Positions 7,116 through 13,590 of a stretch of 15,131 bases of DNA are shown here, piece by piece; the stretch's first letter is position 1, and each line of letters begins with the position of its first letter. A program made the translations under genes and the position numbers. Location of the stretch: positions 1 through 15,131 of the forward strand of contig CAMVDK010000046.1 in assembly GCA_947166165.1 (NCBI GenBank). The letters are read 5' to 3'. Under the pieces are notes generated by a model. The model worked only from the letters and a program-made list of their open reading frames with translations. It ran no database searches and had not been told where the DNA came from. This stretch comes from an uncultured Porphyromonadaceae bacterium (lineage in GTDB: Bacteria; Bacteroidota; Bacteroidia; Bacteroidales; Muribaculaceae).

Positions 7116-9458
7116 ATGATCAAAAAACTTCTTATCCTCATGCTGCTCGTGGCTCCATTGAGCCTGCGGGCGCAATACACCACCGGCGACTGGCGCATTC
7201 ACTCCACCTTTGTGGCCGCGCAAGCCCAGAACTGCATCGACACGGGCGACAAGGTGTACTACCTGGCCAGTGGATGCCTCTTCTGCTTCGACAAGAGCAC
7301 CCAGGAAAACGAATCGCTCGACCGGCGCAACTATCTGTCGGACATCAACATCTCCGACATCTACTACAACTACACCAAGCGCTACCTGGTGGTGACCTAC
7401 GCCAACTCCAACATCGACGTGATCACCGCCGAAGGCAAAATCGTGAACATGCCCGAAATCAAGGACGCTGTGGTTACCTCATCGAAAAAGGTGAACGATG
7501 TCACCTTCCCCGGCGACGGCACCATGCTCGTGGCCACCGACTTCGGCTACGTGGTGGTCGACGACTCGCAGTTCATCATCAAGGAGTCGCACCTCTACTA
7601 CAAGCCCTTCTCGTCGCTCATCGTGGTGGGCGAGCGTCTGGTGGCGGTGATCGACGGCACCATCTACGTGTCGAGCGCCACCGGCTCGCACGACGCACTC
7701 TCGGTGTGGGCCACCACCAACTCGCCGCTGGCCAACGGCCGCCTGCGCCCGATCAACAACACCAAGCTCTTCGCCTACCACGCCACCAAGTGCTACGTGG
7801 GCACCCTTGGCGGCACCGTCACGACTCCCAAGGCCACATGGAAGGGTGTGGGCACCGGCGGTGTGCGCGGTGCCATACAGCCCACCAAGAACGGAGGATT
7901 CCTGGGCAACTACAATAGCGGCTCCAAATTCTACCTCTACACCTTCGACAGCAACGGCACCCCCGATGATGGACTCGAAGTGGCTGCCAACGACCTCTAC
8001 TCCTGCGCCCCCAGCGGCGACGGCTCCAAGTGGGTGGTGAGCGCCAACGGTCTGCACAAGGACGGCGACAACGCCAACTTCTACCGCCCCAACAGCATCA
8101 CTATCTCCGGACTCCCCTTCTGGTCGATGTTCAACCCCGGGCAGAACAAGGTGTACATCCACACGAGCGCCGACAACTTCCTGAACTCCAGCTCGGCCGA
8201 CTGCAACCTGATGGAGGTGAGCACCTACGACGGCACCACCTGGCGCAACGAGACCCCCGACCGCCTGGGCACCGACTTCAAGAACTACAGCGCCTACCCC
8301 ATCACCTTCAACCCCAACGACGCCAACACCTACTTCTTCAGCACCCGCGCCGCCGGTGTCTATAAGGTGACCAACGGCCACACCACCGACATCTTCACGC
8401 AGACCAACACCCCCGGCGGCCGCTACCGCGGTGCCACAGCCTTCGACAAGGAGGGCAACCTCTGGGTGGTGTACGGCTACGACTCGCAGTCGCAGCTGCC
8501 GAGCGGCAACACCAACGTGGTGGTGCTTCCCAAGTCCAAGGTCAACAGCTCCGAGCCAGTGGTCAAGGCCGACTGGAAGAAGGTCACCATCTCCGGCATC
8601 GGAGCCGGCGAGTTCAAGCGCGGCTCCTTTGTGGTGGGCAACAACGACGTCAAGCTCTACAACGACGGCGGCAGCAACCGGCCCATCTTCATGTGGCGCG
8701 ACGGCATGACCACCGCCAACCCCACCGTCAAGACGTTCACCAGCTTCGTGGACCAGGACGGCAAGTCGGTCACTTGGACCTATCTGCGCGGCATGGGCGT
8801 GAGCAACAACGGACACATCTGGCTCGGACTCGACGGCGTGGTGGAATTCGACCCCAACGAGGTGTTCAACGGCAACACCACCGTCAACCACATCAAGGTG
8901 CCCCGCAACGACGGCACCGGACTGGCCGACTACCTGCTCGAGGGCCTGTCGATCAACGGCTTCGCCTTCGACAAGAACAACTGCGCGTGGATTGCCACTT
9001 CCAACGGTGCCTACAAGGTGAGCCCCGACGGCACACAGGTGCTGCAGCAGTTCAACTCGAGCAACAGCCTGCTGCCCTCCGACCTCGTGTTCAGCGTCAC
9101 CTGCGACACCAACTCCAACTCGGTGTTCTTCGTCACCTCGAGCGGCGTGGCCGAGTTCATCGACGGCACGAGCGCCGCGTCGAGCGACCTGAGCAACGTG
9201 CACTGCTATCCCAACCCCGTGCGTCCCGAATTCACCGGACTACTCACCATCAACGGCCTGCCCGACAACACCCTGGTCAAAATCGCCGACTCGGCGGGCA
9301 ACGTCGTCAAGCAGATGCGCAGCAACGGCGGCATCGCCACCTGGGACTGCTGCGGCACCAACGGCGAGCGCGTGGCAACCGGCGTGTACTACGTCATGGC
9401 CTCCACCGCCGGCGACTCGAGCAGCAACGTCGTGACCAAATTCCTTGTGGTCAAGTAA
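7116..9458 (+). CDS. PorZ-like secreted two-propeller protein, paralogue 2
   Basis: The 780-residue product has signal peptide MIKKLLILMLLVAPLSLRA, then GDWRIHSTF (24-32). The PorZ-type blocks KVYYLASGCLFCFDK, YLSDINISDIYYN and YANSNIDVI (46-103) follow, and the rest has two-propeller character. The C-terminal domain (about 693-780) is T9SS type A-like, with CYPNPVRPEF, the turn GTNGERVATGVYYV and a final FLVVK. It is clearly paralogous to the protein at 3834-6305, aligning from end to end with many substitutions, so the duplication is old. Of the two it fits the canonical PorZ N-terminus better. A weak promoter may lie upstream: TTTG (7060-7063), 18 nt, then degenerate TAGATTAA (7082-7089). 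A hairpin at 9477-9522 probably ends the transcript. PorZ function is known from P. gingivalis; equivalence here is inferred. Confidence 0.88.
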   Translation: MIKKLLILMLLVAPLSLRAQYTTGDWRIHSTFVAAQAQNCIDTGDKVYYLASGCLFCFDKSTQENESLDRRNYLSDINISDIYYNYTKRYLVVTYANSNIDVITAEGKIVNMPEIKDAVVTSSKKVNDVTFPGDGTMLVATDFGYVVVDDSQFIIKESHLYYKPFSSLIVVGERLVAVIDGTIYVSSATGSHDALSVWATTNSPLANGRLRPINNTKLFAYHATKCYVGTLGGTVTTPKATWKGVGTGGVRGAIQPTKNGGFLGNYNSGSKFYLYTFDSNGTPDDGLEVAANDLYSCAPSGDGSKWVVSANGLHKDGDNANFYRPNSITISGLPFWSMFNPGQNKVYIHTSADNFLNSSSADCNLMEVSTYDGTTWRNETPDRLGTDFKNYSAYPITFNPNDANTYFFSTRAAGVYKVTNGHTTDIFTQTNTPGGRYRGATAFDKEGNLWVVYGYDSQSQLPSGNTNVVVLPKSKVNSSEPVVKADWKKVTISGIGAGEFKRGSFVVGNNDVKLYNDGGSNRPIFMWRDGMTTANPTVKTFTSFVDQDGKSVTWTYLRGMGVSNNGHIWLGLDGVVEFDPNEVFNGNTTVNHIKVPRNDGTGLADYLLEGLSINGFAFDKNNCAWIATSNGAYKVSPDGTQVLQQFNSSNSLLPSDLVFSVTCDTNSNSVFFVTSSGVAEFIDGTSAASSDLSNVHCYPNPVRPEFTGLLTINGLPDNTLVKIADSAGNVVKQMRSNGGIATWDCCGTNGERVATGVYYVMASTAGDSSSNVVTKFLVVK

Positions 9459-9476
9459 CACCCGCAACTACCCCTC

Positions 9477-9522
9477 CACGCAAGGACCCCTCGCGCACGC
9501 AACGCCTGGGTGTCCTTGCGTG
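9477..9522 (+). terminator. Terminator hairpin after second PorZ-like gene
   Basis: CACGCAAGGAC (9477-9487) and GTCCTTGCGTG (9512-9522) form a perfect 11-bp stem. Three more pairs (CCC with GGG) follow across a one-base bulge, and a short TTT comes after. It lies 18 nt beyond the paralogue 2 stop codon and ends only 9 nt before the era start, so it could also limit read-through into era. Confidence 0.65.
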
Positions 9523-9531
9523 TTTAGCAAT

Positions 9532-10497
9532 ATGGACATGCAACAAGACAACCAACAACCCCTGCCCGCCCCGCAAGAGCAGCAGGCACCAGCGCCCGAC
9601 AGCGCACCCGACAAGCCCCACCGCGCAGGATTTGTCAACATTGTGGGCAACCCCAACGTGGGCAAGTCCACGCTGAGCAACCGCCTCGTGGGCGAGCGGC
9701 TGTCGATCATCACCAGCAAGGCGCAGACCACCCGCCACCGCATCATGGGCATCGTCAACGGACCGGACTACCAAATCGTGTTCAGCGACACGCCCGGCGT
9801 GCTCAAGCCCAAGTTCAAGCTGCAGGAGAGCATGCTCGACTTCTCGACCGGGGCACTCGTCGACGCCGACATCCTGCTCTATGTGACCGACGTGGTCGAA
9901 AGCCCCGACAAGAACAAGGACTTCCTCGACAAGGTGGCGCGCGAAAAGATACCCGTGCTGCTGGTCATCAACAAAATAGACCTGCTCAAAGGCAACGACG
10001 ACCTGCTGCGGCTCATCGACCAGTGGAAGCAACTGCTGCCGCACGCCGAGGTGTTCCCCACCAGCGCCACCGAGAACTTCAACGTCGACAATCTGATGAG
10101 CCGCATCGTGGAACTGCTGCCCGAGAGCCCGCCCTACTTCGGCAAAGACGCCCTCACCGACCGCAGCGCGCGCTTCTTCGTCACCGAAATCGTGCGCGAG
10201 AAAATCCTGCTCACCTACGACAAGGAGGTGCCCTACGCCACACAGGTCATCGTCGAAAAGTACGACGAGAGCGACACCGCCATCCACATCATGGCGGTCA
10301 TCTACGTGGAGCGCGACTCGCAGAAGGGCATCATCATCGGCCACCAGGGGCGCAAACTCAAGCACGTGGGCATCGAGGCGCGCAAGGACATCGAGCGCTT
10401 CTTCGACAAGCGCGTCTACCTCGAGCTGTACGTCAAGGTGGAGCGCGACTGGCGCAACCAGGAGAACAAACTCCGCACCTTCGGCTACATCGACTGA
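9532..10497 (+). CDS. era: GTPase Era
   Basis: Era is an essential GTPase that binds 16S rRNA and helps mature the 30S subunit. From the ATG at 9532 the product is 321 residues. The GTPase domain shows G1 GNPNVGKS (39-46), switch I with AQTTRH (64-69), G3 DTPG (86-89), G4 NKID (147-150) and G5 SAT (178-180). The C-terminal KH domain has GIIIGHQGRKLKHVG (266-280). A longer frame extends upstream to 9445, but it would overlap the previous gene and run through the terminator hairpin, so I reject it. The first 30 or so residues are a Pro/Gln-rich extension absent from the typical 300-residue Era. An ATG at 9538 is an equally possible start. In many Bacteroidetes era is next to der; here two unrelated genes separate them. 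Confidence 0.95.
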   Translation: MDMQQDNQQPLPAPQEQQAPAPDSAPDKPHRAGFVNIVGNPNVGKSTLSNRLVGERLSIITSKAQTTRHRIMGIVNGPDYQIVFSDTPGVLKPKFKLQESMLDFSTGALVDADILLYVTDVVESPDKNKDFLDKVAREKIPVLLVINKIDLLKGNDDLLRLIDQWKQLLPHAEVFPTSATENFNVDNLMSRIVELLPESPPYFGKDALTDRSARFFVTEIVREKILLTYDKEVPYATQVIVEKYDESDTAIHIMAVIYVERDSQKGIIIGHQGRKLKHVGIEARKDIERFFDKRVYLELYVKVERDWRNQENKLRTFGYID

Positions 10498-10573
10498 CGC
10501 GGTGCCCTCACCGACCGATTGGGAGCTTAATATGAAGCCCGCAGAACTCACACCAGCAATACACCTAACAGAA

Positions 10574-12295
10574 ATGCTTAGAAACCTCTGTTTGAGTCTG
10601 TTGTTGCTCGGCTTGCCAACCTTTCTGCCGGCCTTGTCGGCTGCAGGGGTAGATTCAGTTGCGGCATGCCCTGAAATACACATTGAAACAGAACGCCTGC
10701 CCAACCTGAACGTGGCTCGCTGTGGTCACTCCACCATCCTTGCAGGCAACGAGCCCCTGGTGGTTGGCGGCCACTCCTCAGGTTTCGTGCCCACGCCCAC
10801 TGCCGAGTATTATCGCGACGGGCAGTGGCATCTCCTGACAACAGCGTACACACACGATGAAGGTTTCGCCATCCCCATGCGCAATGGGCAGGTGCTCATT
10901 GCCGGTGGTCATGAGCAGCCCCTGGGCATAGGCCAAACCTTTTCCTTCGAGCTATATCACCCTCATACGCACACCTTCGAGGGGTATGGCAGCCTGGAGA
11001 ATAAGCGCACCTGGGCTGAATGCCTGGAAATGGACAGTGGCAAGGTGATCATAAGTGGCAACTGGTATGCCCGCGACGGCATTGAGTGCTATCAGGGCAG
11101 CAGGCAATGTACGAAGGTCAAGGATGTCGCTGTTGCGCGAACCTTACCTTATATATTCCGCATGGGGCTCGACGACGCCATCATCCTCGGAGGCTTGGAC
11201 GAATATGGAGAGCCATTCGACACCATTGTCATCGACCGGCTGAAGGGCGATGCCTTCACGCTGCCCTTCTTTGAACAGTGGAAACCGCTGCGCAGTCTCC
11301 TGAAGGTAGAGCACCGCAGTGCCGACAGTTTTATCGGCGATGAGGCCACTGGCCAATACGACTATCTGATGGCCGTTTGCGATGAGCAGGGGCAGATGGC
11401 CGTCGCACGGGTGCACAACGGGCACTTCTCCATCATACCCACTTCCTGCCCCATACCCATCAGCTGCCAATTCGGGGATATTGAGTATTTCACCACCGTC
11501 ATCGTCGACCGCCAGAGCCGGCGCGGCTACATCGTCGGCAATGGCAATGGGCGACTTTACGTGCTGGCTGTTGACTATACACACCAGCCCGCCCCGCTCA
11601 CGCTCTACTATACCGACCCTCTGGAAAACATAGGCTTGCAAACTCCCATCCTGACTGCCGAGGGCAACCTGCTGATGGCTGGCGGCTTTGCCAACAACAA
11701 TTTCACGCCTCAAGCCTCGGCGGTGCTGCTGCACGTCGCTCCTGCCAGCCCTGCCGCCACTGCATTCCCATGGCTGTGGCTGCTATTAGGGGTGCTGGGC
11801 TTGGTGGCCATAGGCATCTGTGCAATATTCGCATTGCGCTGCCGCAAGAAGCACACAGTGAACGCAGAACCCCTGATGTCAACCGAATCGGCAGTACCTT
11901 CTGTGACGGTAGAAACGGCCGATAGCACAAGCACCGACACAGTCAACGAGACCCTCATGCAACGCATAGAGTCACTGATGGAGCAGGAACGAGTATTCTT
12001 GCGCGGCGACCTGAAGGTGGCCGACGTGGCAAAAGCCCTGCATACAAGTTCACGCACCGTCTCTGAAAGTATCAAGTCACAACGCGGACTCACCTTCACC
12101 CAGTATGTCAATGGCTACCGCATCGAACACGCCAAGCAGCTGATGCGAAGCAATCCAGCAACCAAGATGGCCTCCATCGCTTTGGATTCAGGCTTTACTA
12201 ACGAGACATCATTCTTTCGCACGTTCAAAGCTCTTGTGGGCAAAACTCCCAGTGAATGGATGGAATCAACTGACAAAAATTGCAATGTCAGTTGA
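10574..12295 (+). CDS. Membrane-spanning kelch-propeller / AraC-family hybrid transcription regulator
   Basis: From the ATG at 10574 the product is 573 residues. It begins with a signal peptide (MLRNLCLSLLLLGLPTFLPALSA), then a kelch-like propeller (about 30-395) with GHSTILAGNEPLVVGG and NGQVLIAGGHEQPL-type repeats. One transmembrane segment (about 400-421) is followed by the basic RCRKK, which orients the C-terminus to the cytoplasm. An AraC-type double helix-turn-helix (about 470-562) ends with ALDSGFTNETSFFRTFKALVGKTPSEW. The plan is therefore an outer sensor and a cytoplasmic DNA-binding domain in one chain, without a histidine kinase. The ligand is unknown. Starts at 10502 (GTG) and 10532 (ATG) exist in frame but bury the signal peptide. 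Codon use is less GC-biased than in era or der, hinting at separate origin. The likely target is the next gene. Confidence 0.87.
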   Translation: MLRNLCLSLLLLGLPTFLPALSAAGVDSVAACPEIHIETERLPNLNVARCGHSTILAGNEPLVVGGHSSGFVPTPTAEYYRDGQWHLLTTAYTHDEGFAIPMRNGQVLIAGGHEQPLGIGQTFSFELYHPHTHTFEGYGSLENKRTWAECLEMDSGKVIISGNWYARDGIECYQGSRQCTKVKDVAVARTLPYIFRMGLDDAIILGGLDEYGEPFDTIVIDRLKGDAFTLPFFEQWKPLRSLLKVEHRSADSFIGDEATGQYDYLMAVCDEQGQMAVARVHNGHFSIIPTSCPIPISCQFGDIEYFTTVIVDRQSRRGYIVGNGNGRLYVLAVDYTHQPAPLTLYYTDPLENIGLQTPILTAEGNLLMAGGFANNNFTPQASAVLLHVAPASPAATAFPWLWLLLGVLGLVAIGICAIFALRCRKKHTVNAEPLMSTESAVPSVTVETADSTSTDTVNETLMQRIESLMEQERVFLRGDLKVADVAKALHTSSRTVSESIKSQRGLTFTQYVNGYRIEHAKQLMRSNPATKMASIALDSGFTNETSFFRTFKALVGKTPSEWMESTDKNCNVS

Positions 12296-12297
12296 TT
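12264..12297. promoter_or_regulatory. Perfect 12-bp inverted repeat: candidate operator or terminator
   Basis: AATCAACTGACA (12264-12275) and TGTCAGTTGATT (12286-12297) are exact inverse complements with a 10-nt centre. The repeat spans the last codons and stop of the AraC-type regulator gene. Its centre lies about 68 nt upstream of the predicted start of the next gene, a place typical of activator sites. No uridine tract follows, which argues against an intrinsic terminator, but an mRNA 3'-end role remains possible. Confidence 0.5.
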
Positions 12298-12334
12298 AGC
12301 AAGAATTGTAAGTCTTAGTTTGTTCCTTTGGGAG

Positions 12335-12342
12335 TAATTTTG
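12335..12342 (+). promoter_or_regulatory. -7 promoter element for the FGE-like gene
   Basis: TAATTTTG is a perfect Bacteroidetes -7 box, with a predicted start near 12349 and a leader of about 33 nt. At the proper distance upstream (12311-12315) there is no TTTG. The only nearby TTTG (12319-12322) is 12 nt away, too close. A promoter with a good -7 and no -33 box often depends on an activator, and an AraC-type regulator gene lies immediately upstream. Confidence 0.6.
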
Positions 12343-12381
12343 CAAAAAAATTTCCCGAGAACTAACCAAAAACTTACAATC

Positions 12382-13308
12382 ATGAACAAAACTTCAAAAC
12401 AATTCTCTTTGCGCCATCTGTTGATGGCTTTTGGGTGTGGAATGCTACTGGTGGGCGGTGTGTCGCTCACGGCTCCGCACCGTGTGTCGAGCGGCGTTTA
12501 CGGTGACGTGAACGGGGACGGCGTGGTCGACATCGACGACCTGAACGAGGTCATCAACGTGATGCTGGGCAAGCCCCATGGCGGCACAGACGACAACACC
12601 TTTACCGTGAACGGAGTCACGTTCAACATGGTGTCCGTCGAGGGCGGCACATTCATGATGGGTGCGACCCAGGAGCAGCTCAGTGATGCCGACAGCGACG
12701 AGAAGCCGGCCCACAAGGTGACGTTGAGCAGCTTCAGCATCGGCGAGACCGAGGTGACGCAGGAACTGTGGCAGGCCGTGATGGGCAGCAACCCGAGCCA
12801 TTTCACTGGCAACCCGAAACGCCCGGTGGAGCAGGTGAAGTGGGAAGAAATCGAGGAGTTCATCACCAAACTGAACGCGCTCACGGGCGAGACCTTCCGC
12901 CTGCCCACCGAGGCCGAGTGGGAGTACGCCGCACGAGGCGGCAACAAGAGCATGGGCTACAAGTATGCCGGGAGCAACACCCTCAGCCAAGTGGGATGGT
13001 ATGAATACAATGCCGAAGACGTGGGCGAAGACAGTCCCGACTATGGCACGCACACGGTGGCCACAAAGGCTCCTAACGAGTTGGGACTCTACGACATGAG
13101 CGGCAACGTGTGGGAGTTGTGCCAAGACTGGCACAGTTATAATTACTACTCCGAATCGCCCGAAAACAACCCCCAGGGGCCTGAAACAGGCACCTACCAC
13201 GTGGGTCGTGGCGGATCGTGGGACTTCCAGAACTATCGCTGCCGTGTGTCGTATCGCCACCGTACTAATGGTGGGGCGAACGATGTCGGTTTGCGCCTCG
13301 TCAGGTAG
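12382..13308 (+). CDS. Secreted FGE/SUMF1-fold protein with dockerin-like loop
   Basis: From the ATG at 12382 the product is 308 residues. A signal or anchor segment (about 11-31) leads to a single dockerin-like EF-hand loop GDVNGDGVVDIDDLNEVINV (41-60), predicted to bind calcium. A formylglycine-generating-enzyme/sulfatase-modifying (C-type-lectin-like) domain follows (about 84-308), with RLPTEAEWEYAARGG (173-187), GLYDMSGNVWELCQDW (235-250), GRGGSW (275-280) and final GLRLV. By alignment to known FGE, only one of the two active-site cysteines seems present (Cys287, with Phe282 at the other place). True FGE activity is therefore unlikely, and a ligand-binding role fits better. An upstream TTG at 12328 is in frame but precedes the likely transcription start. 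The gene lies 86 nt after the kelch/AraC regulator that probably controls it. Confidence 0.87.
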   Translation: MNKTSKQFSLRHLLMAFGCGMLLVGGVSLTAPHRVSSGVYGDVNGDGVVDIDDLNEVINVMLGKPHGGTDDNTFTVNGVTFNMVSVEGGTFMMGATQEQLSDADSDEKPAHKVTLSSFSIGETEVTQELWQAVMGSNPSHFTGNPKRPVEQVKWEEIEEFITKLNALTGETFRLPTEAEWEYAARGGNKSMGYKYAGSNTLSQVGWYEYNAEDVGEDSPDYGTHTVATKAPNELGLYDMSGNVWELCQDWHSYNYYSESPENNPQGPETGTYHVGRGGSWDFQNYRCRVSYRHRTNGGANDVGLRLVR

Positions 13309-13340
13309 TGCTGACCTCTGCTTCAAAAACGTAAAACGCT

Positions 13341-13410
13341 AAACGGGCTGCCACGCTCACGGGAGCAACGAACCATCGAGGGTTCGCCCCGCGAGCGTGA
13401 CAGCCCGTTT
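13341..13410. repeat. 70-nt near-perfect palindrome with inner hairpin, possible terminator
   Basis: Two 23-nt arms (13341-13363 and 13388-13410) pair with only two mismatches; the outermost bases read AAACGGGCTG and CAGCCCGTTT. Between them CGAACC (13369-13374) pairs with GGTTCG (13381-13386) around a 6-nt loop. It begins 32 nt after the FGE-like stop codon and ends 41 nt before the der promoter. No uridine tract follows on the plus strand; T-rich sequence follows on the minus strand. It may terminate the upstream transcript, or be a repetitive palindromic element. No target-site duplication is seen. Confidence 0.6.
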
Positions 13411-13451
13411 GCCGAAGAATAAGGACAAAAAGAATAAAAAGAATGGGGAGA

Positions 13452-13483
13452 TTTGGTGTTTTCAACATTTGTGCGTACTTTTG
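13452..13483 (+). promoter_or_regulatory. Promoter for der
   Basis: A perfect -33 TTTG (13452-13455), a 20-nt spacer and a perfect -7 TACTTTTG (13476-13483) are present. The predicted start near 13490 gives a leader of about 100 nt before der. In that leader CCTGC/GCAGG (13507-13521) and TTTGAGG/CCTCAAA (13526-13532 with 13573-13579) can pair. The latter encloses CCGC-AGCAA-GCGG followed by six T (13541-13560), which resembles a weak intrinsic terminator. Confidence 0.8.
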
Positions 13484-13590
13484 CACCGCAAATCAGCACC
13501 CTCGAGCCTGCATCGGGCAGGGCGTTTTGAGGGGCACACACCGCAGCAAGCGGCTTTTTTCACAGCATCAAACCTCAAACATCATTTGAT

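Noticed and set aside
7479..9203. Long minus-strand open frame (574 codons) opposite the second PorZ-like gene
   Set aside because: It has the same shadow composition (Val/Gly/Ala/His-rich, no domains) and lies wholly inside a gene with signal peptide and a recognisable C-terminal domain.
9445..9531. Upstream extension of era to an ATG at 9445
   Set aside because: It overlaps the end of the PorZ-like gene and runs through the terminator hairpin; the added residues are not Era-like.
10502..10573. GTG (10502) or ATG (10532) start for the kelch/AraC regulator
   Set aside because: Either would place 14-24 partly acidic residues before a classic signal peptide that begins exactly at the ATG at 10574. 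ATG 10532 is not fully excluded.
12328..12381. TTG start for the FGE-like gene
   Set aside because: It lies upstream of the predicted transcription start, overlaps the -7 box, and puts extra residues before the signal segment; the ATG at 12382 fits better.
12382..13308. Active sulfatase-modifying formylglycine-generating enzyme
   Set aside because: One of the two catalytic cysteines appears to be missing and no sulfatase gene is nearby.
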